From NCBI GenBank assembly GCA_020736575.1, contig JAGPYM010000053.1, positions 1 to 64,000 of the forward strand: 64,000 bases of DNA. Reading direction: 5' to 3'. The notes under the pieces are model-generated. The model made no database searches. It was given only the letters and a program-made list of their open reading frames with translations, and was not told the origin of the DNA. A program made the translations under genes and the position numbers. Of the stretch, positions 1-10,276 are shown one piece after another (positions within the stretch are counted from its first letter, which is position 1; each line of letters begins with the position of its first letter). The stretch comes from Thelonectria olida. Lineage: Eukaryota; Ascomycota; Sordariomycetes; Hypocreales; Nectriaceae.

Positions 1-72
1 AGTGGTTGTCTCTTTGATCGCCATTCTTTCTCCACTGAATCGCTCTGATCTAGCAATTACAGACATCCGAAC

Positions 73-966
73 ATGGCGCCTAATGACACTGGCATCAACA
101 GGGACGTGCCAGTTACCGGGATTAGGGCCTTCATCATCACCAGTTGTCTGGTCGTCGCCTTGTATAACTTCATCGAGCTCAACTTCATCATTCTCACTAC
201 ATTCAAGAGACGAGATGGACTCTACTTCTGGAGCTTCGTCGCCGCTACCTGGGGAATAGCACCATACACAATTGGCTTTTTGCTCAAAAACTTCCAGGTT
301 ACTACGAATAGCCATGTCTATGTGACTCTGATCGTTGTTGGCTGGTGGCCTATGGTAACCGGGCAGTCCATGGTCCTCTATTCTCGATTACATCTCATCC
401 TGCACCACTCGACTGGGCTTCGAGCTGTTTTGTCCATGATTATTTTCAATGCAATTGTTTGTCATCTTCCAACCACCGTCTTGGTCTACGGCTCCAACTC
501 CGACAACCCAGACCCTTTCATCGGGCCATACAGCATCTATGAAAGGATTCAAGTTACTGTTTTCGTTATACAAGAAATGATAATCTCGGGAGTCTACATT
601 CTTGAAACAACCAAGATGCTCCGGGTCACCTCCATCACTAGCCGTGGTGTATACCTGAATATGTTGAGGCATCTGCTTGCAGTCAGCACCATTGTCGCTC
701 TTCTCGACACAGCCATCCTGGCATTCGAATACGCAGGCCTCTACGACCTCCAGACGAGCTACAAGGTTATGGCTTATAGTCTGAAGCTCAAGATCGAATT
801 CAGCATCCTCAACCGCCTAGTCGATGTCTTGCAGAGCCGGAAAGGTAGTTCCTGTCCCCAGACAACGGAGCATTGTATGGTCGAGCTGGAGATCCAGGGT
901 GAAAGCGGCATTGGGACAGAAATAAGGCCAGCGCCCAGAGGCCGTGCGAAGCGCTTCTCAGTGTAA
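73..966 (+). CDS. DUF7703-type integral membrane protein
   Basis: A single uninterrupted reading frame of 297 codons starts at the ATG at 73. The protein is strongly hydrophobic, with about seven membrane segments between residues ~15 and ~245 (for example ITSCLVVALYNF near residue 20 and a segment ending near YSRLHLI around residue 105). It ends in a short polar tail rich in Arg, Gln and Glu. The pattern and the YSRLHL motif after the third or fourth helix match the fungal DUF7703 family, whose function is unknown. The tail is presumably cytoplasmic. No signal peptide separate from the first helix is apparent and no intron is needed. I cannot name a ligand or pathway. It lies at the window's left edge, so upstream context is missing. 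Confidence 0.8.
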   Translation: MAPNDTGINRDVPVTGIRAFIITSCLVVALYNFIELNFIILTTFKRRDGLYFWSFVAATWGIAPYTIGFLLKNFQVTTNSHVYVTLIVVGWWPMVTGQSMVLYSRLHLILHHSTGLRAVLSMIIFNAIVCHLPTTVLVYGSNSDNPDPFIGPYSIYERIQVTVFVIQEMIISGVYILETTKMLRVTSITSRGVYLNMLRHLLAVSTIVALLDTAILAFEYAGLYDLQTSYKVMAYSLKLKIEFSILNRLVDVLQSRKGSSCPQTTEHCMVELEIQGESGIGTEIRPAPRGRAKRFSV

Positions 967-1284
967 AAGTTTTCAGGGGCGGAAATACTTGGACGAGGCA
1001 AAGCTATTGGACGCAGTAGGTTTGTGTGCGTCCGGGGGTTGCGGAGTGGGGATTTAAACGAGATACATTCACATCAATCTTTCATGAGGGCCCTTATTGA
1101 TTCTTGTTGAATCCCGAAAAGCGTCGACTTCACGCTCCCCAGCGGCCTTGCGCGAGGGATATTTAAGCATCCAACTGTCCACGACAGCGGTGTTTAGCGC
1201 AACGAGTTCGCCAGACCTTTCCTGCATCCGAAAAAAGCTATTCATCAGACACAACAGTGGGGAAGACCAGGGCGATTCACAATC
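967..1284. other. Intergenic, 5' side of ACR3 pseudogene
   Basis: No gene is seen. A TATTTAAG box lies at about 1160, roughly 125 bp upstream of the old ACR3 start codon, and could be the relict core promoter. Confidence 0.4.
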
Positions 1285-2010
1285 ATGTCCGCCGAGTCAA
1301 AAGCCAAGCACGACATCCTCGCTGCGAGAGAGAGTGCCGGATCTCTCTCTCAACCGACGACGATGGCTGGACCGCTTCCTCACCGTATGGATCTTTCTCG
1401 CCATGGCAATTGACATCATTCTGGGCAATTTGTGGCTTCTACCAACCCGGCGTCAAAAAAGGGCAAGTTCGTTGGCGTATCAGCGCCGATTGGTAAGCAG
1501 CATGCGCTTCTCTGCCGTATCTAGAGCTGAAGGTTGTGTAGCCGTCGTCCTCTTGGTCATGATGTACCCGACCCTGTGCAAGGTCCGATACGAGTAGCTG
1601 CACGAGCTTCTAACACACCGTTCTATGTGGAAACGGATCTTGTTTAGAATCTTCGTCAAACGTGTGGTTGCTCCTTTCCTCATATCTGTCTCCCCCGTGC
1701 TGTCTGACTGGTTCGTGATCGCGGACGCCCGTCCAGCTCGGTCTCGCATGAACGTTCCTTCCCAATGAGAGCGAGTTGCGCTTCGGTTTGATCCTGGTTG
1801 GTCTTGGAAGATGTATTGTCATGGTTCGTTAAAACGTCAGCAACCCTTTCTAAGCCCGGTAACCAATCCAGATCTTAACATGCAGCCATCCTAGGTCCTC
1901 ATCTGGAACGGTTTGGCCGACGGCGAGACTGAGCACTGCGCCATCCTTATCGCGATCAACTCCAACCTCCAGATGCTTCGAGTGTTCTCGGTACTCATGG
2001 CTTCTTCAGC
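1285..2010 (+). pseudogene. ACR3: Decayed ACR3-type arsenite efflux transporter
   Basis: The relict start at 1285 reads MSAESKAKHDILAA, a typical fungal ACR3 N-terminus. Blocks of the family follow in order but in different frames: LDRFLTVWIFLAMA near 1365-1410, KKGKFVGVSAPI near 1455-1490, a still recognisable intron (GT at 1493 to TAG near 1540), LLVMMYPTLCKVRYE ending at 1597, LHELL and VVAPFL near 1600-1680, ELRFGLILVGLGRCIVMV near 1770-1825, and VLIWNGLADGETEHCAIL near 1895-1950. In-frame stops and frameshifts separate them. The remaining C-terminal helices cannot be followed with confidence past about 2010. Intact ACR3 proteins are ten-helix plasma-membrane pumps that export arsenite. 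This copy cannot encode one. Confidence 0.85.
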
Positions 2011-2693
2011 TGGCTCTGGCCGGTGATCGTGTCTCGTTTCCGACGGTGAATCATTCTCAGTTCCACAACCGTCTTCATCCCCGTCTCAGGTGCGTTTCTC
2101 TTCTCCTGCGCTGCATTATCTGCCTTCTCTAGACCACTCTCCATTTCTTGGAGACCTAGAGCACCACGCAGCAACGCCCTCGTCTCTCTGCGTGACCTTG
2201 ACCATCGTCTCGCCGAAGGCACATTAATAGTATCTTCTGACGCACTACGACAGCCCTATCGATTCCATTCGCAGTTGCCGCATTTCTAGAACAGCTCACC
2301 ACCCATAATGATGCAGTCGTTAAAGGCCCCCTGATTCTGCTCACAGCACTAGCATCGCTTGGATTGGATCTGACCCGTGGCCTAAATTATGTAAGACAGC
2401 CGTTTGATACCCTTGGGTTCGGCGCGGTCGTAGATAGTGGCGAGATGCATATCGTTGAAATGTCGACCGCGGCGGATCTTGACGTGGTATTCTGCGGCTG
2501 GGCGCCCTGAGGCTACGAAGCAGAAGAAGGCGCACCTTGCTGCTGCGGGTTGGCGACTGGGGGGGTTATATAACTGGTAGTGTTAAGGGCTAAGAGTTGC
2601 ACTTTATTAACAGGACGTAAACTGGGTTCACTTGATGCTTGACACGAACCCATGTCACTAACGTCTTCGTGCGATCCGTTCCCATACCACAGT
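2011..2693. other. Intergenic, no supported gene
   Basis: Possible further ACR3 relics were looked for and not convincingly found. A short minus-strand open stretch at about 2360-2520 matches no family I recognise. Confidence 0.3.
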
Positions 2694-3255
2694 TCAGCTG
2701 GTGTGTTGATTGTGCATCTTTTCGAGACAAATTAAGCCAGCCTTTATCTCAATACTATCTCGAATCATTTCTCTTTCCGCCATATCGTCGGGGTAAACCA
2801 TCATCTCTGGCGGCCCGCCGTCCATGCCCATCACCTCGGGGCGGAGAGCCGACCAATGTCCCTGGGTACATCGATAGATCATGGTTAAGAGAGTCTGGTT
2901 GCCTGAGCGTGCAGCAACATAAAGCACTGCGTCACCACTGTGATTTTGATGGACGAGAAAGGCATGATATGCCCACACGGTGAAGCGACGAGTGTGTGAA
3001 ACAAAGTGCCCTGGCCTTGTGAAGAGCTTCCACGGAGGTTAACAGAACAGCTGAATGTAGAAGCGAGTCGCCCGTAGCCGGATCGATGGACTGAAGAAGG
3101 ACTATGGGTGGAACAGAGAAGGCATTCAAGTCACCATTCCGAGCCTGATCCGGGACGCGTTGCACTCTATTTGGCTTCCATCCGGGAGCCACAGTAAACT
3201 CATTCGAGTCGGCCTCGATCAGTTGGTATGGGAGCTTTTTGCTGTACACTGCCAT
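2694..3255 (-). pseudogene. Frameshifted ankyrin-repeat protein
   Basis: The minus-strand ATG at 3255 opens a frame that runs for about 85 codons to an ankyrin-like repeat containing DPATGDSLLHSAVL. Homology then continues in another frame with HQNHSGDAVLYVAARSGN (about 2940-2890), a second ankyrin repeat of the T/S-G-x-A-L-x-x-A-A-x-x-G type. No GT-AG intron that I could place near 2985-3030 restores the frame, so a one-base frameshift is the simplest reading. The original product would have been a small ankyrin protein of about 185 residues. A sequencing error or an unusual intron cannot be excluded. Confidence 0.55.
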
Positions 3256-3719
3256 GTAGCGTCTGGCAGGCTAAGGTTTATACTGGCAGTTACGCATAAC
3301 GTCGGCTCAGTTAGCAAGGTGAGTGAGAACCTAAGTAACCTGTTAATTGTAAGTAGATATGCAGGCCTTATAATAGAGCTTAGTGGGGTCTAGAGCTTCA
3401 GGCTGAAGTTGGGCAGAGGTGTGGCTCCATTTGAACCCAATCTGACCACTTGTGCGAGGCCTAATAACCTGTAACGTGTCGGAACATCATTGGCGGTCTC
3501 TCCAATTTCCTAGTGTCCAAGTTGATTGAGGAAGCGGTAGACTAGAACACTTATATCTTGAGCTTCTCCAGTTTAACTGATGTCCACACCTCAAACCCCT
3601 GTTATTTACCTCACCTATGTACAGCGCCTCTCCATTCAGCGAATGTTTAGTTATCCCTAATCACTACCACACCACCTGGCTATGCCCATCATTCGCTTGG
3701 TACCTGTTTGTCGATTGCA
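3256..3719. other. Intergenic upstream of SET-domain gene
   Basis: No coding signal is seen. The stretch presumably holds the promoter of the SET gene that starts at 3720. Confidence 0.4.
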
Positions 3720-4765
3720 ATGGCTTCAAGTCACCGTAAGTCGCCACTACCCATTGTATCACTACGCTTCTAAGCCCTCTTCCAGCCTACTCAAGCCTTC
3801 GGGTGCCCAAAGATGCGCCATTCGAGCTACGGCCATCACTGGGGAAAGGATGGGGCGCTTTCGCCATACGACAAATTGAGCGAGGGACATTGATCTTGAG
3901 AGAGAAGCCGCTGTTCATCATTCAGAAGTCCCATGAAGATATTACAGACCAGGATGTGTGGATGGCTTTCCAGAGGTTGCTGCCCGGACAGAAACGACAG
4001 TTCTTGTGCCTTCGAGACAACGCTTCGGACCAGTTCAAGAGTATGAACAAGGCATTTGCGGAGAACTGTTTCCTCATGGATGGCATCGAGCCTGGTAACG
4101 GTCCTCCGGTTCGTGGCTTATTCCTCCTCCAATCGCGTTTCAACCATTCTTGTGTACCCAACTCCAAAGTTCCAACCACCAATGGAGACACTATTGCAAG
4201 TTTTGCTACTAGAGATATATTGGTTGGGGAAGAAATAACCTTCTGTTATGATTCAGACTTTGAATGCAGAACTAGACACGAGCGGCACCAAGCACTCCGA
4301 TTTGTATGTGATTGCAAGGCTTGCTTGCTAGGCACACCGTTCCAGCAACTCAGTGATCCTCGCCGAAGACTTATTAGAGGGCTGCAGTATCTTCTACTCG
4401 GCGTGGGCTTGGACGGGCAGAGACAGGTTTCACGTTCACCAATCATCACCGACCCGGAACTCAAGCGTGCCTCGGAATATTTCAACATTCCTCTAACATC
4501 CAGGTTTATCTATAATCTTCTTTGTGCCCTGCTATTGGAACAAGAAGAATTGCTAGATGACTTTATGAATGAAAGGGTCACTCCAAGCATAGACACGGCG
4601 GTGAGCTTCTTTAGGACTGACGCGAATGCCACGATTGCCAAATTTGCCATGGCACAAGAGACCTGGCTTGAGAAAGTAGATGTCGCGTTCAGACTCTTTG
4701 GGCAAGCAGATGCCTGTGATCACGAGCTTGCCTTACTATTGCGACAACTACGAGGAGTTTCCTAG
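3720..4765 (+). CDS. SET-domain protein (putative lysine methyltransferase)
   Basis: Two exons are deduced: 3720-3735 and 3786-4765, with a 50-bp GTAAGT...CCAG intron. The first exon encodes MASSH and splices in phase to YSSLRVPKDAPFELRPS, giving 331 residues. Choosing the ATG at 3720 avoids the GTG at 3803, where the long frame opens without an ATG. SET-domain hallmarks are GKGWGAFA near the N-terminus, the pseudoknot motif RFNHSCVPN in the middle, and GEEITFCYD with the catalytic-type Tyr. A Cys-rich post-SET-like stretch (FVCDCKACLLG) follows. The architecture resembles the short fungal SET proteins without MYND or other domains. The methylation substrate cannot be inferred. Confidence 0.82.
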
Positions 4766-4838
4766 GCTAGCACACGAATATGACTTTACTGTTTGACCAT
4801 GTATTTGGCCCATACAAGCAAATTATTCCGCTGTTCCT

Positions 4839-5134
4839 CTATTCTCCCTCGTTCTCGAGGTTATCAAGGATGACGACATACTCGCCCACGCTGAGGAACT
4901 GGACAGCATCACCGACCTCGGTCACATAGCGGATGCCTTCATGGCCATACAGAAACGGCCGCTCGGGCGACCCCGAAGCGACATTGGAACTATGCAGGCC
5001 GCTCCCGCAGATGGCGGATGCATTGAGGCGAACATGACATCTGTCGTATTGAGAATGGTTGGAATGGGCAGGTCAATGACGGAGGCATTGGATGCCTCGC
5101 CCAGTTGGGCCACAGCGCGCATCGTTAAAAACAT
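4839..5134 (-). pseudogene. N-terminal fragment of a zinc-type (MDR) alcohol dehydrogenase
   Basis: The minus strand from 5134 reads MRAVAQLG...DLPIPTILNTTDVM, then shifts frame to ICGSGLHSSN and SPERPFLYGHEGIRYVTEVGDAV, ending at a stop near 4839. ICGSxLH and the GHE motif are the catalytic-zinc ligands of medium-chain dehydrogenases; the usual GHEGIG is GHEGIR here. Only the GroES-like N-terminal part (about 95 residues) is present and the Rossmann half is absent. The gene is a truncated, frameshifted relic. A separate C-terminal MDR relic lies at 51325-52115. Confidence 0.7.
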
Positions 5135-5627
5135 GCTGTCTAAAGAAGTGTAGGAAGTATGTCAAGCAACATCCATGAGCCAGCATGGCGCAGCCCGCCA
5201 TGCCGGCCCCAGCCTGTAACAGTTTCTCACCTTGCAGGGAATTAATAAGGCACTGCTAATATTTTAAAAGGAGCCGGATAATGACCCGAACTTATATGGG
5301 ACTAGTGGGTTTAAGGTAATAATAAAGCGGTATAATATCATTTTTCATGTCGTGTGAGAAGTTTGCGGATACTCTGAGCTGAGGTTGTTCAAGAGGAGTA
5401 GAAGCTTAGAGACCTGTTCCATTACAACCTTCTTCCTACGGCAGTTGGGCTACGGCCTCGGCACCTAGGTTGTCTCTCTTTCATCAAAGGGATATAAGTA
5501 GTAGAAAATTTTCTTCGGCCATGTCGGTGTTTTCATTTGCTGCTGCGAGTGTGGGTGCGACGATGGGAAACACCTTTCAATTTACAATCTCCTCTTGATT
5601 TTTATTCTATCGCCAATCAGGTAGGTA
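5135..5627. other. Intergenic, no supported gene
   Basis: Mixed composition with an A/T-rich patch at about 5240-5350. No coding or repeat signal is recognised. It presumably holds the 3' end of the Clr5-ankyrin transcript. Confidence 0.35.
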
Positions 5628-8600
5628 TTATAGCTCCTGTGCATTATATTCGTGTAATCCACCCCAGTCATCCGAAATCTCCATGTTGCTGTCATGGTTA
5701 GAACGAGAACCTATTTCAGTCTCAGAGTCGGCTTCGGTGCCACAATCCAAGTTTTCATCGCTGAAGTCAGAGCATCCATCACTATCCTCAAACTCATACT
5801 TGAAGAGCACGATTTCTCGGCAAATAGCATGATCTTCTTCAGTCCAAGCACGATGGCCCCGAAGTAACTGGGCTGCTGCATGATGGCCTTCTTCTTCCGC
5901 AAACCTAACCGCCCTCAGATACTGGAGTTGACCGCGTCCAGTGGTTTCAGCGCCCGCAAGAAGAAGGAGCTGGATTGTGTCAATGCGACCATGCTCGCCT
6001 GCAGCCTCAAGAGCTGTGCGCCTATCAAAGGTAGCACCAGGTGCATTAACATCTGCCCCTTCATCGATCAGAAGCTTCACTGCTCCGATGAATCCATGCA
6101 TGACAGCATACTGAAGTGCGGTTGCTCCCCGCCTTTCCGACGCTGGAGCATTCACATTGGCCTCTCGTTGAATCAATGACTTCATTAAGATCATGTCGCC
6201 CTTGATAGAAGCTGTCTGTAGCGCTGTTCGTGAGGGAATGATAAATGGATGGGAATACGCTGGCGAAAAAGCGTTAACATCTGTTCCCTTATCGAGAAAG
6301 AACTCGACGACTGATGCCATGGAGCGGTCAATTGCCCGTGGTAGATAAGTCGGCCATTCCGTGCGTGTTTCCTCCACGAAGCGAGGCGATTGAAAAAGTT
6401 TCATCAGTCCGGACTCCCACCACCCGGAAAGGAAAGCGCAATGTAAATCAACCACGCAAAGGCGGTGGCCCAAGCTGAGAAGGAGATCGAGCATGGCATC
6501 TTGAGCCTCTTGATTACCTAAGGATGCCACTCCAATCAAAGAGCAGCCGTCTCGCATAAGCGTGTACTCATCCATCCCAATCCAACCATCGTTACGGGAA
6601 AAGCGCCCAAGATAGATCTCATCTGGGTCTTCTCCAAGATAACGACCAAGGTCGGAACGAAAGACGAAGCCATGCTTTGTCAAATGGGACGTCAAGACTT
6701 GATCCTCCCACCAGACGGCCATGGCTAGGGTAAGACTTTCTGCAAGAGCAGCATGCCCCTCTCGGGCCGCATGTTGCTCCCTTTGCTTGAGTAGATGTGC
6801 GACCAGGGGTCTATCTTGCACTTCCGTCTCTTCTCTCATCTCATTTAACTCTGTATAGACGGCTTCCAGGAGTGCTTCTGCGTCGTATCCGGTCGACACA
6901 TTTTTCATGATATGATTGACCAACTCCTCATTTTCAGACCTGATCGCCATGGCCAGAATGCTTTCTCCATCCTCAGTCTTAGCTGGGATCTGTAGTCCTG
7001 TCTTGACCAGTGCATTGATAATGCCATTGTAACAATCATCACGATCGTCGCAACTTCTCATTGCTTCAATCAGGTCAGCTGTGGAGCAAGTAGCGCCTGC
7101 CTGGAGGAGACAGTTGAGAGCCTGTTCTTGGTTGCCTCGAATTGCACAGCTTAGTGGAGTGCCATGAAGTCGAAGGTTAGGGCCATCTCGCGACCAGCAA
7201 TAGTATCCATGCTCCGGATTGCAATGGTTGAGAGACGCGCCACGCGCTATGAGTAGCCGCATGATATCCACGTATCCGCGGTGTGCGGCGACATGAAGGG
7301 CTGATGGTACATCATCGTCGTCCGCGTGTTGGCTCATTCCTGCATCGAGCAGTGCCTCACATACCCGGTAATTCCCACAATACACGGCCTCCAAAAGAGG
7401 TGCATTAATAGACATCCCGCCGGACCCCTCTGGTCTGTCTAGCGGTTTCCAGTCTAACAGGATGGCATCAATTAGGCTCTGATGGGAGAATCGAATTGCG
7501 AACGAGAGCACTCGTGTTGAGGCCATCAGTCCTCGAGACTCCCTAAGCTTTTCAAGGTAGCCGAAGAGCAGGGTTGCAGCTTCGCGAGCATAGTTGCCAT
7601 TCCAACGACCATACCATATGGACGCCAATTCATCATTAATTTGACTTTCGGTGAAAGTTGCCTCTGGATGCCGTAGAACGAACTGGAGAACATCCGGCCT
7701 GAACGTTCCAACCCTGCGATCCCCCACAGTAGCCCGCAACGTGCCACAGACACGCCGGGAATCAGCCATGGTATAGTCGTCGATATGAGCTCCATTACAG
7801 AGTAGAAATTTCGCCAACTCCAAATCATATTGGGATAGAGCGATATGAAGCGGAAGAACACTTTTGATGCCATGTGCAATATAGTAGTAGCCCAAGAAGC
7901 CGTAAGGAATCTGCCGTCTGACCCAAGATTGCAAATCAAATCCTGAGCATTTCAGACTTCTGAGCAAGTCAACGCGCATCAATCGGACGGCAGATGCGAA
8001 AATGCGACCAGCGAGAGCGTGGGCTGTTGGTTCAGTAGAGGAGACCAACCGAACCAGTGGGGCTTTAATTCTCAGAAGATGATCCGTTATTTCTAGGATA
8101 GCTTCGTCCATTCTTCGAGAATTATTGTCGATCGTGATGTTGTTTGAAGCGAAAAACAGAAGCAATTCTTGTGAAGAAGCTATGCACGCTGCATCTCCAA
8201 GATATCTCGTGATCGCTTGCCCTCGAAGCACATTCTCTTGCTCGTAAGATTCCGGTATCAGACGACATAGCATCAAGTAGGCATCCGAGCAATTGACTTG
8301 CAGGAATGATTCGGCTTCAGGTGCCCAAGCAGCACGGAATAGTGGTGAGCTTTCCACAAACTTTGTGATGTTGGAAGCATCGGAACAGTTGAACTGGCAC
8401 ATGTGGTCAAATGCTATTCTAGTTAATTTCTGAGCTCATGCTGTAAGCCGCGCACAAGTACTTACCAAGAAGCAACCAGCTACTTTGAAATTGAATCCAC
8501 GGTAGCAATTTTGACCAGGGTCGAAATGGGGCCGGTGGTGGTGTCGAAGTCCTGAGAGTGACTTCTCTCCACTTAGTTACATCGGGAACAGGGCTGCCTT

Positions 8601-9175
8601 TTGGAGTACGCGTATGAGGAGGATCTAAAAGACTCTCGTAATACTCTAAATACTGCCCCGCTCCGCTGGAATGTGGATTGAAATAGTTTTCTGGTGACTG
8701 GAAGGGCAGTGGTGTCTGTGAATATTGCGTGTGGGATGGTGCCGGCACAGGAGATAGAGACCCTGCGATGGGATTGCAACTGGGGGCTCTGGGTACCCCA
8801 GCATACCGCATATGCGCAATCGCGACTCTTCTCCGTCTTCCATTCTTCTCAACCCCCCATTCTCTGAGTTTGTTGAAAAGCTGGCGACGGCTGTCTCATA
8901 ATGTTAGCTTCATGGCGCCAAAGACGAGATATTTAGTCTGAGGGGACTGGCCTCGCCTTGAAGTCGAATTGCGCGCTGAGGATTCTCACAACATCTTCTG
9001 CTTTCTTATTCTCGTCAATATAGAGGCGCAAGACCGCAGCCTTCTGAGTCTCCCAGTCCTCGTTCGTGTGGTGATGCCTTCGTTGCTTCGGAATTCTGCC
9101 ACTTAACCCTCGCGAGGTATCTGGCAAACCGTGCTGATCCGCTGTTTTGGGGGCAAGGGGTCGAAAAGCCAACAT
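5628..9175 (-). CDS. Clr5-domain ankyrin-repeat protein
   Basis: Three exons are deduced on the minus strand: 9175-8952, 8890-8466 and 8413-5628, giving 1144 residues. Residues ~40-91 form a Clr5 domain (WETQKAAVLRLYIDEN ... FDFKAS/RRQLFNKLREWGVEKN); the splice junction falls inside the domain and makes the Ser codon. A Pro/Ser-rich linker follows. Ankyrin repeats then occur near residues ~400, ~555-615 and ~945-1050 (for example ALHVAAHRGYVDIMRLLIARGA and TALQYAVMHGFIGAVKLLIDEGADVNA). The tail is acidic. Intron 1 (8951-8891) uses a GC donor (AG/GCCAGT) and intron 2 (8465-8414) uses GTAAGT. Clr5 domains in fungi are predicted DNA-binding or regulatory modules, so a nuclear or scaffold role is plausible but unproven. 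A copia insertion sits 250 bp upstream of the start. Confidence 0.85.
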
Positions 9176-9419
9176 GTTGTCTCAGGTTTGTAGCAATCCA
9201 TGCAACGGCGTACGGATGATACGGTGAAGGCTTGAAGGATAGACTTCTTCTGGTAACAAAGTGTGGTCGCAGACACCAGTGACAGATAGAGAACTTGCGG
9301 GGTAACGAGTCACGTTTCGCAAAGGGAACGGGACAAGAGTGAGTGAAGGCCTGCGATGCCCAATAAAGGAGCGTCTGTGAGACCTTTGCGATGCAAAAGA
9401 AGAATAAGAGGATGACGAT

Positions 9420-9424
9420 GATAA
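9420..9424. repeat. Target-site duplication, left copy
   Basis: GATAA immediately precedes the 5' LTR and is repeated at 15549-15553 right after the 3' LTR, as expected of an integrase-made 5-bp duplication. Confidence 0.9.
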
Positions 9425-9557
9425 TGTTGAGACCGTATGACTAAGATGGTCCAATCTGCTGCTGGCTGGGATGTGGATATTTAGTGAGCCGTGCTCCTCA
9501 CAGACACATGTAACTTAGACCTTTCAATATCACCACATAACCCTTTTTGTTTCATCA
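9425..9557 (+). repeat. 5' LTR of the copia element
   Basis: This 133-bp sequence is identical base for base to 15416-15548. It contains a TATTTAG box near 9477, which could serve as the core promoter. Confidence 0.97.
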
Positions 9558-9571
9558 GGTTATGAGCCCGG
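9558..9571 (+). promoter_or_regulatory. Primer-binding site, half-tRNA initiator-Met type
   Basis: GGTTATGAGCCCGG directly follows the LTR. Its reverse complement contains GGGCTCATAACC, the anticodon stem-loop of eukaryotic initiator tRNA-Met (anticodon CAT). Priming from a tRNA fragment cut in the anticodon arm, not from the tRNA 3' end, is known for Drosophila copia and Ty5. Confidence 0.75.
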
Positions 9572-10276
9572 AGGGCACCATCTTCCTCCAACCGCAAAAG
9601 CTGAGTGTCTTCTGTCTTCCATTTTACTTTCCCTGGACAGCACAAGAAGTCGAAAGACTTCCTTTCACTGCGCATGCACATTCAGCTTACCTGGACCTAC
9701 CTCCTTCTTTGGTTTTCGCAGAGTTTGCAAATCAGCTGATAAGATATGTCTAGAAATATCTCGAGAAGGAGCCTTTAACCACTGTGTCCAAGACACCAAA
9801 TTCTAACCATCGGCCCCAAATCACCGAGGGATTCTCAGACCACAGCCTGGCCGATAAGCTGACAGATCTTGACCAGCCCCTCGGTCTGCCAGTCTTGACC
9901 TCGAGATGAACGGTATCACGCGAAAGTCGCCCGTGAGGACACGTCACGTCCCGTTATTTTTGTTCACATTGCGAGGTGGAGCCAGCCAACGGCTGGAAAA
10001 TCAGCCTACTCAGGCTGACTCAGATTATGCAAGACCGTCCGAAGTGGTGTGTCAGATGGTCGAAATCAGATTATTGCCCCCTCCCCAGACAATGGGAGTG
10101 ACACTATCAATCTTACTCCTTCGGAGCGCGAATCAGATGACTCCGATCTAATAAAAACTCTTGCAGCAGAGATCGCCTAACGAAGACAAGAAGACTCCCA
10201 AACCCTCGATCTAAAACCTGTCGAAAGCTGTCTGTCCCCACTGTACCTCGATCACCAGCCTCTCGGAAAAATCGCA

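Noticed and set aside
9182..9454. Ser-rich 90-codon minus-strand frame upstream of the Clr5-ankyrin gene
   Set aside because: It runs across the LTR boundary, so part of it is transposon sequence; low complexity and not conserved in type.
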